Notes: generated by a model not told the origin, from the sequence alone. A DNA stretch of 64,000 bases from Symbiodinium natans (GCA_905221605.1 CAJNDS010002382.1:389007-453006); one strand, 5' to 3'; positions 33,101-44,859 are shown, counted from the stretch's first letter. Numbers and translations: made by a program.

Positions 33101-36100
33101 CCGCGTGCAACACCTGTCATGATCTGCATGCCAAGACGATGTGATGTCCGATGTGAAGCCTGCAACCCCGAATTGTGAAGATGCGCATGTGCAACTGCTT
33201 CGTGGCCCCTAAACGCAGCATGCCTGTTGCCGGAGCGCTGCAGGTTCGTACCTGCGAGGTGTAAGCTTCAGTCACCATTGGGCATTCATCCGACACAGCC
33301 TATACGTAGGTGTACGCATGCATATTTAATACGTATAAAGAACAACACATTCCTGCTGCCGTAACGCCTTGAAGCCTGCAAGATAGTAGGGCTGACTTAT
33401 GTCATATTATGACTCATCTTAAGCTTCTGAAAACATTCTTGAGCTCCACTACCCGATGACCCCTTCGGAACAGACGCCGCCCACCCTCGCAGGTCCCGGA
33501 AACCCTCTCTGCCGGTTGCTCTGTGATTGGGGTAGGGTACAGCTCCAGCACTCCATTTCTCGAAGTCTCTGAGGTGCGCTTGGAGTCAGGAGGCCTGAGA
33601 AAGTACTCGCGCAGAGTCAGGTCGGTGAGGGTCATCCTCGGCTTTGGCAGCCCTGCGAACACCTAAGCCTTAGGGGCCAAAATGGGCCAGCATGGCACCG
33701 AAATGTGCATGGCTCTATCAAGGTCCCTATGAGCCCGAAGACCCCCAATAGGGTTTTAGGGCTTTCCAGAGGGTAAGGCCCACAAGTCTAGCTGGAACAA
33801 GTGGCAGAATGTCGTTGATGGTAGCCCCTGGCAGTTGGTTCTTGATGGCTTTCACTTCCTGGCTGTGCTGGCAAAAGGGACATAGCTCTGCTTGCGCCCC
33901 CAATATCCATAGGGTCTCAACTGAAGTCCGTGCTGTGTCCACAGGCGGAACTGAGTGCCGCAGCCTCAATCTGAGGCGCCCAGAAACACCTTGGACCCAT
34001 AAACCTATATCCACACCAACCTCGAACCCCGAAACCCTAAAACCGAGAAGCCCACAGCACCACCCCTCCCCCCGCGCCTCCCTCCCACCCTCTCTTTCCG
34101 CCCCAAGCCCCTCCCAACCCCAACCTTTTTCGCCCTCCCCCCATCAACATGCTTGTGGAATGCCGGACGACACTGTCCTGCAGCGGCACGGGAGAAGTGG
34201 AAAAAACAGCTTTGGCCTTGCCTGGCCGTCGCCCGTCCTTGGACCTCGTGTGGGGTTTGCATGGATCTTCTGAAGTCACTCTAAAGTGTAGCCTTAAACA
34301 CCTCTGAACTCAAAGCCAAGGCCAGTGGCTTCAGTTTGTTCCGTGGGTCACCCGGCAACTGGTCCTGCCGGAGGCTCATAGAGCAATAGAGCAAGGGCAG
34401 GGCTGGCAAAGATGGCGCAGCAGAATTTGGACTCAAGGTTTACGGCTTATGTCCGGGGCAAGGAAGGCCTGACCGGGTCTCTTGTCATGGCACAACATGG
34501 AAGCCTGTGGGCCTAAAGCCTACGCCCCAAAAGAGCCTAAGCCCTACAAGCAGCACTGCGTGCTCGGATAGCCATGTTCAGCAAAGGGCTCGCATCAGAT
34601 TCTGCCGGAGCGACCTTGATGAACGGCCCATAGAAAGCTCGCCAGAGGCCCTGCAATCAGATGAACAATGGGACGAGCGTAGAAGGCGTCGAACGTTCGA
34701 TTACTGGGTATGTATGATTCACTCAAGATCACCTCGAATGCTCCGCGTCTGCGCCTGAAGCCCTAGAGTCAGCGCGGTTACAGTCGGCCGGTACTTCTGA
34801 AGCTTAAGGGAGGACTGCGTAGGTGCAGCTTCAAGGACTGAGGCGCTGGCGCTGGTGCCCGGACCCTACATATCCCTAAACTCCTGACTAACTCACTGAA
34901 CCCAGAAGCGCTCCTTCATCTGCATGACGCAGCCCTCCATGCAGCTGGCGGGGACTGGCATTCGGGACCTTGGATCTAGGCAACTCCTGCGACTCCTGCT
35001 CAGGCAGGGTTCAGGGTTGAGGGCATTTCTCGGTTGCGGGGCCCAAGAGCAAAGAAAAACCTCGGATGGATTCTCGGATTCTCGGATGCCTTCAAAGCAG
35101 CACGGACTTCTTGGGACTGATCGGGTTGCCATCGGCATCTCCGTCGATGATGGCATCCAGCACCTCACGAGTAGCTCGCAAAATTGGCTTGCAACTCTTC
35201 CAGAGTCGAGATTCAACGATAATCCCTTCCCCTTTTACTAAAAAGACCACCCTAATAATAAAAACACTTTCCGGAAAAAAATCCAAAAAATCTATTTAAA
35301 ACCCATTTTGAAATAGGGGGGGGGTCAGGCCTCCAATAAACCCCTCAACACCAATAAAACCCTCAAAGGTTTAGGGTTTGGGGTCTCTCTCTCTCTCTCC
35401 CTCTCGCTCTTTCTCTCTTTCAGTTTACACCACACTTAAGTAATTGATTACTTGAGTAACCCTGAAGTCTAATTAATTATGACATTCCGATAAAAACATC
35501 CCCCTAATAATACAAACACATTTCGAGCTTTTATTGGGGGGGGGGTGTTTAATATTATTAGGGGGAAGGCAGCACAAGTTTGCCTGCTCCTCAGCACGCA
35601 GAAAGCAGCTGTGTCTAGCCTTGCAGGAGTACCTAAAGTGGCTGTGCATTGAAGGGTGCCTTGGGGTATCCTCTCCCTGGACCGTTCGCTCCGTGTCACT
35701 TGTGCCCTCGTTCAGTCCCCGTTGAGTTAGTAATTGCGCATGCGTGTGTTTTGAATGCGTTGATCTCTCCGTCTCTCTCCCTCGAGTCTTCTGTCTGCCG
35801 AGTACCAACTTGTTTGCACTGCCACTTCCTGGTGCCGTTCGGGTTCCTTCGATCTTTCTTTTGACCTGTTCTTGCGTTCTGGCATTCTTACATTTTGTCG
35901 CTGTTGGGTGCTTTCATTTGAAAGTCGTTGCCTTCCACCGGCAAACCTGCGCGGGAAACCAATACCGGCAAAAAGTTGAGACACAACCCGCCTTTTCTCC
36001 CTCTGCTAGCCTTGGGTCTATGCGACGCTGCACTTGGCTCGTTTCCACGACTTGTGCAAGCGCGGCACTGGTCGGACAGCAGCCCAGCAAAAACAAAGCT

Positions 36101-37182
36101 GGAGCAACAGGGTGTCATTCGATCACCCACTGCAACATTAAAGCCCCACACTGAGGACCTACAAGAAATGAGCAAGCCTATGCAGCGAATCCGGGTAATG
36201 AAGGCTTCTCATAATCGCCCCTACGGCTGGAGAGCTGGTATGAACGCAAGGAGCTGAAGCAGCTAGCATACCGAGACATTCACCTTTCGATGAACTTTGG
36301 CGCCATATAGTCAGTCGTGCCGCACAAGGTGTGGGGTCTCACCCAACACTTGGCAAACAGGCTTCTCGGTGCAGCACGTGGCCTTCTTTGTCAAAAACGT
36401 GGCCCGCCTTCCCAAGAACAATCTTGGCTAACCCCATGTCAGCGACCTCAGCATCTATTGCAAACTCCTCCACGGCTTGCGGGTTGCAACAACTGCTGAG
36501 CTCAGCTTTCGAACATGCTCTAAACGCACGCCTTTAAGTGGCCCTTGTCATCGAGAAGAAAGTTTTCGGGCTTTAAATCCTGCACGTGCGAAACTGGTTT
36601 CACTGATGTGCCACAAAGCCAGAGAAGCAGACTACGCAGAAAAGACCCGCTTCCGCTGCCTTCCGCTTGTATACCAATTGCAATGTTCCTCCAACAAAAG
36701 CGGTGGTAATGTCTCCAATTGCACCCCCCACCCCCCCACCCCCCCCGCCCCCCCACCCCCCCCAACGCCCCCCACCCGACCCTGGTAAATAGGGAATTGT
36801 TGAGCTAGTGGCTCCATCAGTAAAAATATTGACACTTATCCGGGGGGCCCGTGGCTGATGAAGTTTACCCACTTGGTGCAGACATGTGCAGGCAGCTGTT
36901 TGGCTCCGCCCTGCACGTTTCATACAGAATCACGAAGTCTGATTTGTTCGCGAAGACAAGAACCCGTCCATTCAACCCTTCAAGACAAAAGACGGTCTCA
37001 AGCAGCTTTTCTCAGGCGCCCAGGGTCAAAACATGAAAACTGGACCCGGACCTGGGGTGACCGACTGGACCGGGCCGGTACCAGATTCAGCTTTGGGTTA
37101 TTAGGGTTATTGTGGCCCAGGCACGTCAAGCAGCGCCACACCATCGCCGATGGTATGGTTGATGTTCATGACCAGCAAAGAC
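30159..37182 (-). CDS. WSD-type wax ester synthase/diacylglycerol O-acyltransferase
   Basis: WSD enzymes move acyl groups from CoA to fatty alcohols or diacylglycerol to make storage wax esters or triacylglycerol. Exons in order: 37182 to about 37127, NINHTIGDGVALL (active-site HHxxxDG motif with the first His as Asn); 33858-33806, VKAIKNQLPGATINDI; 33636 to about 33580, MTLTDLTLREYFLR; 32666 to about 32600, IRPNASVPVYLV; 32506-32475, NPELFGNR; 32381-32309, IEDPLEVMRQMKAMERSFK; 31545-31462, CFPPSLTAKLLLDAFGK; 30972-30921, SIDIRESEVIFQMP; 30670-30582, PLGLYFGIVQYKGEIK; 30440-30159, VGICVDAAVEAEPKRL, ending in a stop. Phase is kept at each junction where both ends are visible (INDI-L-MTL, FGN-R-YFP, MP-V-SVS). 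Donors are GT or GC. The last exon runs about 70 residues past the usual family end and includes a hydrophobic stretch (SVRLVEWLIIGL). First exons lie above 37.2 kb and were not found. Confidence 0.8.
35092..35163 (-). CDS. EF-hand-like exon
   Basis: After a CGTGAG acceptor the frame reads VLDAIIDGDADGNPISPKK and ends at a TGA at 35092. DGDADGNPIS fits a calcium-binding EF-hand loop at positions 1, 3, 5 and 6. It lies in the long acyltransferase intron on the same strand. No second EF-hand was found. Confidence 0.35.
   Translation of the reverse strand: MLDAIIDGDADGNPISPKKSVLL
35300..36250. other. Intron stretch without identified exons
   Basis: It contains an inexact CT-rich tract (35383-35422) and two related AT-rich segments near 35225-35300 and 35480-35570 with similar wording (CCCTAATAATA...AAACAC). 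Later exons of the kinase at 36284-36579, with the expected VDWW motif, were looked for here and not found. Confidence 0.35.
36284..36579 (-). CDS. PKG/PKA-like (AGC) protein kinase, three catalytic-core exons
   Basis: Three consecutive small exons encode the centre of a Ser/Thr kinase domain. 36579-36532 reads DLKPENFLLDDKGHLK (catalytic loop with Asp, Lys and Asn). 36446-36408 reads VADMGLAKIVLGK (magnesium loop, DMG in place of DFG). 36348-36284 reads CWVRPHTLCGTTDYMAPKF (activation segment and the APE-equivalent, here APK). Junctions are in phase, with donors GC, GC and GT. TLCGT.(D/E)Y.AP is typical of PKA/PKG. The HR before DLKPEN would come from an earlier exon; a nearby frame ending LQLVYKR (about 36660) is a weak candidate. 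No ATP-binding lobe or VDWW exon was found. The set lies inside an intron of the acyltransferase gene on the same strand. The APK change could indicate decay. Confidence 0.8.
36722..36780 (+). repeat. C-rich tract
   Basis: Runs of C broken by single A or G form an imperfect polypyrimidine block. It accounts for the glycine- and proline-rich open frames on both strands. Confidence 0.85.
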
Positions 37183-39360
37183 CTGCGAGCTGCAAGGGAG
37201 CAGTCCGACAGGTGGCTTCTTTGATCTTCTCTGTAATGCTTAGGTAGGCTTGGGTTTGTCCAAGGCTTACAGGCTGCTGCCCATCCTACTAAGTGAACTT
37301 TGCTCAGATCTCAGATGCTCCAAAGGATGAAGGAACGATTGCCCTCAGGCATAGAGACGGCTGAGCGTAGTGGCCCCGTGGAGTCTCTGGAGCATGCCAC
37401 ACAGCGCCCGAAAACGGTGCAGGGGTATACACAGCCTTACAATCGCTGCAGCAACCCAACACACACCTAAACGGACCTCGATGGGTGTTTGCGAGAGTCT
37501 CTTCACGGAATCCTAAAAGATTTTGCAACAGGAGGGTCCGAGGCGCCCTGCCCCTGCCTTCCATCGTCGAAGTTGTTGATCACATATGCTCTCCAGAGTG
37601 GTAGCTCCTGGCAGCGATAACCAGGCCATGAACGCCGAATGCCAACGAATGCCGAAGGCACCCTGAGCACTCTGAAAGCCCGAAGTCACTTAACGGTGCA
37701 CACGGTACCGTTCCCCCCACTGAACCAAGGTTCAAGCTTGTCGCGTTTCCTTCTGATATTCTAAGGCCTTTGAATGCACCCAAAGACACCCTGAACCTAC
37801 CAATCACAAGCAAGCCACTTCGGGCTTTTGCTGGAGTTTAGGGATTCTGCTACGTCAAGAAGCCCACCCCGGCAATGTCAACCAACAGCACTATGGATCT
37901 GAAAATGTTCCTACTTCTATCGCCCAAATGGTCCCTAAATTACACTCTATATAGAACTAGGGGACCTCCTGTGTCAGAACAGATATGAAGACGTAGGAGC
38001 TCAAGCGGGTGGGGGAGGGCTTAGCATACACCACTTCCAGAGAGCAGTCCTTGTTCTGCACCCTCCAAGCCCGCCATCCGAGAGAACTCAGGCCCTCAAA
38101 CCCCAAGAAGCTCAGATGCCCGGAAGCTTAGACTTTCGGGTTTGGGCTTCTAAGGTTAGGGGTTAGGGCTGAGGGCTTACTGCAGGGCTTAGGGTTCAGG
38201 GCTTAGGGTTCAGGGTTTAGGGCCGATGTCCGGCTCCCAGGGCTGGTTGTACATCGCTGACACGAAGCTGTCCAGATCTGCTCGGTTCTTGACATCGTCT
38301 CGGCAGGGAGGCTGAGGTGTACGGAACTTGCTGTAACCCTGTAGCACCATTAAAACCCTTCAGACCTTCAAACCTTGAAACCATTTGAACCCTTTTAAAC
38401 CCTTTAAAACCCTTCAAACCCTTCAAAGCCTTCAAACCCTTCAAGCGCTTCCAACCCTTCCAACCCTTCCAACCCTCAACCCTTCAAACCCTTCAAACCC
38501 TGAACCCTAGGGCTTAGGAGTTCAGTCTTGTGCATAGTTGATACGGGCACATCCGTCTCTGCGCTTCATGTCCTGATTGTCACCTCACATTCGGATTGCT
38601 AGAGTGTCGGGTTTAGAGGCAACAAGCACCTCACAGCCTCACGGCCTACTGCAAACCTCAGACCTGCCGGTACCACCCAGCAGCCCTCTGCCCTCAAGCC
38701 TCACACCTCTCCTTATTCGGCTTTGGGTTTGAGGGTTCTTCGGGTGTGCAGGGCTTCGCAGGGTTTGGGGTGCGCAGTCCATGTCGAGCAGCCCACGGCA
38801 GTGACTAGCTCAGGGAGTGCGGCTTCCAGTGTTGCCTGATCGAGCCTGGGATTGGGGTCGCGAGGCGCTAAACCCCCCAAAAACCCTAAGCCCGGAGGCC
38901 CCTGGGCCTTGAAAGGGTTGAAAGCAGAAATGGGGCCCCCCCAAGGTCCGCAGAGGGTTGAAAGGGTGTCGAGGCCTTAAAGCCTTAAGGGTGTGGAGAT
39001 ACCTTGAGGACGCAAACCCTGCAGTGTTGGCCCCGGGGTTTGGATGACTGTGGCTGATCGAGGTTGGTGCTTGTCGGTGCTGCCATTCCAGAAGTCTCGC
39101 GAGCTGCCAGACCGAGAACAAATCTACCAGCCCTGAAATTGCAAACTCAATCCAGCTTACAGCCCAAACAGTGACACATCACGCAAGTGACCCGAAATCC
39201 TCTTCTTGGCCCGGGCAGCTCCTGAAAAGCCGTAGCCGTACCTGAGTGGCTTCTGTTCTTGGTTATGGAAAATCTGATGCAATTGGTTGTGCTGCTGGAT
39301 CGCAGGGCGTGACCACGGCCTCTCACAGCTTCAAAAGCCCGAACCCCGGCATCCTGCTGA
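37183..39360. other. Upstream of the recognised acyltransferase exons
   Basis: N-terminal acyltransferase exons should be in this stretch. One small acceptor/donor-bounded frame (DSVKRLSQTPIE, about 37510-37475) is possible. The rest is telomere-like: TTTAGGG variants at 38130-38225 and an AACCCTTCA nonamer array at 38340-38510. Confidence 0.35.
38340..38510 (-). repeat. AACCCTTCA / AACCCTTCC nonamer array
   Basis: About fifteen 9-base units, CCCTTCAAA with a CCCTTCCAA subset near 38445-38475, end in CCCTGAACCCTAGGG. On the other strand the unit is GGGTTTGAA, a sibling of the GGGTTTCTA and GGGTTTCCA arrays elsewhere. Confidence 0.85.
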
Positions 39361-39424
39361 TCAACTCAGGGTGCTCAGCATGTCTTTGACGGGAACGATC
39401 TTGCTGCGAAAGCGCATGATGGGC
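39361..39424 (-). CDS. Terminal coding exon, unrecognised
   Basis: After CTGGCAG the frame reads PIMRFRSKIVPVKDMLSTLS and then TGA. It is basic and coding-like. It may close the gene that contains the exon at 39967-40088. The opposite strand is also open nearby (LLYAMPRIQGRISNLESF, about 39470-39525), so strand is not certain. Confidence 0.35.
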
Positions 39425-39966
39425 CTGCCAGGATATCAGGTGCTGCATGAAGGTGTTACGCCTGTGACGACTTGCTGTACGCTATGCCCAGGATTCAGGG
39501 GCGAATCTCTAATCTGGAAAGCTTCCGCACTAAGGTCATGCTGTGGGCAAGGATTGCAAACGACAGTCCAAGAGGCAGAAGCTTCTGTAGCAGCTGCTGG
39601 CGCACTTGTGCGACATCGAGTGGGTCCTGTTGGTCAGGAATGCTCGCCCCTGCTTCTGGGTTGCCTCGTTTCCTCGTTCCAGAACTGATAAAGAGATTCC
39701 CACACCCGTTGTTGAAAGGTTACACAAGAAGACATAGGGCACCTCTATTCGTTCACTCCAATGTAGCATTTCTTTCTAGCGTCTCCCCTTAGTAAGATCA
39801 AGCTCAGGCTCGCAGCGACACATCGCCACAATGCCCTTCATGGCAAAAACACCACACGCTCAAGGTCAACATGGCACTTCAAAAAAACAGGAAGGTGGGG
39901 CATGCATGTTGAAGGTCATCTGATGACACAGCACTTCGCAGACCTGATAACCCCACCTCACCTCAC

Positions 39967-40088
39967 CTCATTAAACTTCACCTTGCCAACCACGGTCACT
40001 GCACGAATATGATCGGTTTCTGTCGAGCTCCCATAAGCCTTGAACCACAGGAATGGGACGATCAGGACTCCGCGATTGAGGACATCGC
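39967..40088 (-). CDS. Coding exon, unrecognised
   Basis: Between CCCCAG and a strong GAG|GTGAGG donor there are 40 codons plus two bases: DVLNRGVLIVPFLWFKAYG and then HIRAVTVVGKVKFNE. No stop is present and composition is protein-like. The family is not recognised. Confidence 0.45.
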
Positions 40089-40089
40089 C

Positions 40090-41512
40090 TGGGGCGTGAG
40101 CGGGGCGGTGTCGGGAAACATTGGTTGAGGCGCAGGGTCCGGTGTTGGAATCCAGGGCACCGCTTCGGATTGCAAGAGATTGGACGCCAAGAGATTGGAC
40201 TCCAGCTGAAAAGATACGGAGACACAGACAAAACATTGCACTGAGGACCCTAAACACCCTACATCCCGGATGGTTGTCGCTTCAAGAAACGAAGGTCCAA
40301 ATCATGCCCAGCGTCTCGTCGCCTTGTCCCAGACTGTGGCTCCAAAGGTATCGCTAATTCCTGTTAAAGGGTTTAGGATGGGTTCGGGCCTCCATGTCCG
40401 TGTCTAGCCGAGTCTCGACGAGTCTAGCCTGTTCGCCACGCCACTTCTCAACGGAAACTCTGATGGGCAAGTTTGAGCTTGGCTTCTTGGCTTCTGAAGC
40501 TGTCAGAAGTATGGAAACATTCGAGACCGTTTTAGAGCAAAGTCGTCTCCATCTCTAAGTTTCTTCCCCAAACACACGGCGGCCGCATCAACATCAGACA
40601 TCTCCGAGATCTTGCTCTGAGTTGCAGGGGTCTACTTTCAACCCAAAAACTAGCCAGCTAGCCAGCAACGCAATCCGGATCCCTAGGTCTCAACCTGCGT
40701 GTGGAACTCCGAACTTCAACTGCAGTTTGAAGCTGTGTGCCCCCTCTGGGGCCCCCCTCGGGCCTCGTGTGCGGTGAATGCGCGTCATCTGTGCCTGTGA
40801 GGGTCTCGGTACTCGGCTGCTTTGTCAGCTCAGCAGCAACTTACCAACACGACACGACACCCTGCTGTCCAGTGCCGATCAGCACTTCTGCTCTAGGTCG
40901 AGGTAACAGTCATGGACTGCAAGCAGAAGCAACATGGCCACTGCCAGTCTGCGTCAACTCCCTTCGCGAAACAGCGGGCTGCTGCCCTTCGTTCCGTCTT
41001 TCATTCTTGGTGCAATCTGCCTCACAACCCAAACCTCAAGACGAAAGACAACGGCGATGTAGCGCTAGCTGACACCCCCACAAGACAGTGGGGTGATGCT
41101 CAGGCTCCTTCGCAGAAACCTGCCCGGATGGGAAGAAAAACAAAAGGGCTGTGCGCTTGAGCCACCCCCCAAGCTTGCCTGGCCTGGAGTGCCAGGTCCA
41201 GGCAGGCGCTTTGGCCCGGATTCCCATACCCTGTAAGCCCTGAGAACGCTCAAAGCTGCGAGACGCACCCACATGCCGATTGAATTTGTGTGTGCTGCTA
41301 AGCTTCTACAGATGATGCTTGCATCCTAACTCCCAAGTCTCTTACACCTCGAGCCACTCACCTCAAGCCCCAAAAACATTAAACTCCCAACATTGTTGGG
41401 CTTGGAAGGAATGTTTGTAGAAGGGCAACTGTAGCTGCTTGAGCCTCCAAGCAGACCCGAAAGTCAAGAGCCTCAACCCAATAATGCACCCCTAAGTTGC
41501 GCACTCTCAGCC
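40090..41512. other. Stretch without identified exons
   Basis: Several overlapping open frames on both strands, none with a domain or a convincing exon boundary. Confidence 0.3.
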
Positions 41513-41599
41513 TCAGCCCCACAGAATCTCTCCCGTTTTCTGGCGCCACTTGGACCAGCCGTTCCACACAATTGAATCACGGAAACGCCGGCGGTTAAA
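41513..41599 (-). CDS. Coding-like exon rich in Trp and Arg, unrecognised
   Basis: After CCCAAG the frame reads FNRRRFRDSIVWNGWSKW and then RQKTGEILWG before a TGA. The density of W, R and K in a helical pattern is unlikely from random DNA. Whether the TGA is a true end or lies in the next intron is unclear. Confidence 0.35.
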   Translation of the reverse strand, partial: FNRRRFRDSIVWNGWSKWRQKTGEILWG

Positions 41600-43260
41600 C
41601 TTGGGAGTCTTCGACTGCGTCTGCGTCGACTGGTGTAACTTGTCCCTGACCATTGCAAAGCCTTCTACGAGGATGCAAGAATCAGTGGTGGCATGCTGCG
41701 TGGGCTGGGTCTTTCAGGTTTCACAGGTTTTTCGCTGAGCAGCACCAGATCTCCCAGTCCCAAGCCCTGCAAATTGCTGCAATTCAAAAGCTGCAAGGAT
41801 CGAGCCTTGAGCCTTTAAACTTGATAAGGGAGCTCGCATCGAAAAGCACAGAAGGAGATGTTAACATTCTAATGTCAGCCTCAAGTCTTCGGCTTTTTCG
41901 AAGCGGGAATCAAGCCCATCGAAGCGAACTTCACAAGCCAAGCTTGTTGCCGGCACAAGGGCATGGCTTAATCCCACGGCCAGAGACTCTGTTCACTTGA
42001 TTTTTCTCCAGGCGTGGGACTGTCCAACACCCACTGGCCACGGCGTCGTTGTGACATTCTGCGCATGCTTGCCAATAGAGCGTGTCCAAAGGTGTGTCCA
42101 AAGGTGTTGCTCCCCATGCGGGGCATCAGCATCAAGTAAGTGGAAACCAAAAACCACGTCCTCCTGGTTAGATGGGCCCAGTGGCCCAAATTGCATGATC
42201 AATACTAGCCGGCTTTTCACCCTACATATCCCCACTTGTTAAATTGCGCCTGCTTCTTACTCACTTGGACCCTCGGGGTGCGACTATGGGCGCGGCAAGC
42301 GCGCTTAAATCTGCCGAGAACTGCTCGAAAACTGCTGAGTTCGCACGGATCTCTCTCAGCTGAAACCAGAAAGCCCTTGAGTGCTGAAATCTTCATTCAA
42401 GAGCTTGATTGACCGCTGCCTGGCAGAGTAAATGAGGTTTTCATGAGTCCAAGGGCTGTTAAGGGGCTCAGGCATAGTTCTGCCATGGCCAGGCTTGAAC
42501 TTTACAAAACCAACACTCTTCACAGCGCACGTTTGGGAAGAATTCAGGACTGGGCTGAGTCTTCGGAGGTCGTGAAACCAAGGCGGCTGATCGGCAGGCG
42601 GCCATCACAGATAAAGCCGGAGAAGCACTCCGACCATACCTGACTCAGACTTTGAAATTGCGGTTCAGGGTGAGCCTTCCCTAAACCCTGAACTTGTGAA
42701 TGCCTGTTCGCCAGGGATCAAACTCGAGCCCGAAGATGTCGTGAGTTAAATTCCGAGACCAAGAAAGAAAAAAAACAGGCTCCGAAGCCCGGCGCACTGA
42801 AAGACACCACTTGTGTGCTGTTTACGGTTTGGGGGCCCGAACTAGCCCCCGTCCTGACAGGATGGTGGCCAGCAGGTAGAGCTGCTTCAGGAACATGCCC
42901 TGGGTCAGGGTGACGCCCTTCCTGGGGTGCAGAAGGGGGAGAGAGCTGAAGACTTGGAGCTGAAGACTTGGTGGGCTTAAACTTCTGCTGCTTAGGATTC
43001 ATAGGGTCTTTAGGGATCAAAAGGCTGTCTAGGGCGTTAGATGTGGGTTCAATTCGACGGTGCTTTCAGAGCATCAATCGAGGATGCAGAGTCGGGGTCT
43101 AGAATGACGATTCGTGGGCCGGGAGGGCATGTATTGAACGAACCTGGCGGTGGGCTTGAGGCAACAAAAACGCAAATGACATGTTTAGGTTTTAGGGTGA
43201 GAGTTTTCGGTTTTTAGGGTTTTAGGGTTTTAGGGCAGAATTCTGGGTTTCAGGGCTTAG
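41600..43260. other. Stretch without identified exons
   Basis: No exon I can support. A short tandem duplication (GTGTCCAAAGGT twice) lies at about 42082-42105. Confidence 0.3.
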
Positions 43261-43350
43261 GGTTTTGGTTTTGTGGTTTTTTCGTAGGGGCTTCAATGGT
43301 CTAAAGGGTATGTTTAGGGTTTTAGGTTTAGGGTTGGGTTTAGGGGTTTA
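43186..43350 (+). repeat. TTTTAGGG-like cluster
   Basis: Repeats of GGTTTTAGGG and GGGTTTAGG (octamer and heptamer variants) on the plus strand. Confidence 0.7.
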
Positions 43351-43576
43351 CTCAAAAAGGTGGGGTGGGGGAAAACTGTGGGCGGGGGGGGGGGGGGAGG
43401 GCGTACTGACACGCGACACGGAATCACATACGCAACGTTCTTTTCACATAAGCATGTACCTGTATATCTACATTATGGAAAGTTATACTCCCTGAACCAC
43501 CAAAAGGCTACACCCCAAAGCTCCAAAACCCAAGTCCGACCTCTTTCGGCTTCGACTCCCAGTTCTAGGCCCGAGT

Positions 43577-43630
43577 CTTTAGGGTTTCCAGGGTTTCCAG
43601 GGTTTCCAGGGTTTCCAGGGTTTCCAGGGG
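43577..43630 (+). repeat. (GGGTTTCCA) nonamer array
   Basis: Five near-perfect 9-base units follow a GGGTTTCCAGGG seed. On the minus strand this yields a PGN-type repeat peptide; that open frame is a by-product. Confidence 0.9.
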
Positions 43631-44599
43631 GCTCAGGGCTTTGAGGCAACCACAAATGAGATCACTGGAGTGGAGCATCAATGCACTGGTCTACTTTCGC
43701 CGGGGCTCACAATGAATCCTGCAGAGGTGTCCACAATGAATCGTACCAGGTACTGCCGATGAAGGTCAATGCAGGCGCCGGGGATCTGATTCCTCCGCTT
43801 GAGGACTTGCTTGAAGATAAACCCCAAACCCTCAACCCGCAACCCTCAACCCTGAGCTTACTGATACCTGCTTCTCGAGCGCAGAATGGACGCCATGGCC
43901 AGTTCTAAGCGAACTTCCCTCGTCAAAACCCCTGAAACAAGCCATGGCCAACTCCACATGCTCCTCAACAACTCCGAAAGCCTCCACATCCAGACCTCAA
44001 ATCTCCTCAAGCGCTGGCCCCAGACAAATCCTGATTTCGTCTGCAACATATCGGCTGAGGCCTGTGGAGTCTTCTTTTCATCTGACAAGGCTCACAAAAC
44101 CGGGAAGGACCCGACATTTCTCGGTCAGCGATGCCGCCTGTGCACCGAGCCGCATGACGATCCTGAGCAAGGGACGTGTCCAAAAGCATGGGGAGCTGCT
44201 TTGCGCCTGCTATCCGAATCGTTTTTTTGCTCCGATGCCCCCAAGGGTCTAGCGCGATTGCTGGAACTTATTCAGGCCAGGCCGTGCGTTGCAAGGGCGG
44301 TCTTCGTTTGTGCAGGCTTCGGGTTTGGGCTCACGGTCTGCAGTTCAAAGAGAGGAGCTTAACGGAGTGGTGCTTCCCTAGGCTCCCTCGACACGCTTTT
44401 AAGATGTAACCTACTTCTGCACAAACGACAGAACATCCCCCGGCAAGTGGTGGGTCTGGGAAGCCCCCTGCCCTGAATGCCCGGGCCCCCCCGGGGGTGT
44501 GTTTCATTCCTTCTAATGAGGCATCGTTTGGGTTCAGGGATTGGGCTTAGGCTCTACAGAGCCAAGGATCATCAAGAGGAAGATGGCTGGCACGCCGGC

Positions 44600-44671
44600 C
44601 TGCCCCACCATGGACACCGATAAGGACTCGAAGTGGTCCTGCGCGCCAAGTGTAGTGAAGATAGTTTCGGG
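44600..44671 (-). CDS. Coding exon, unrecognised
   Basis: After GGAAG the frame reads PETIFTTLGAQDHFESLSV and SMVGQ to a CAG|GC donor: 24 codons, phase 0 at both ends. Without the donor the frame runs on into a hydrophobic stretch (VPAIFLLMILGS), so the exon end is uncertain. Confidence 0.4.
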
Positions 44672-44859
44672 CTTCCGCCCTCAGATTGGAGGCTGGTTCC
44701 CTGTTGATGACTTAGCTTCAATGGCCTTTTTGGGGTGAAGGGCTTCATGCGAAGGCTTTGGCGAGGTGGAAGCCTAAGCTCTTAAACCCAGCACCGCAGT
44801 CCCTGAGAGCAACAACAGCTTGTATTCCCAGACTCGCTTCACACGGCCTAGACCCCAAC

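Noticed and set aside
36500-36930. Glycine-rich and proline-rich open frames on both strands
   Set aside because: They arise from the C-rich tract at 36722-36780. Only the DLKPEN-containing part is retained, as a kinase exon.
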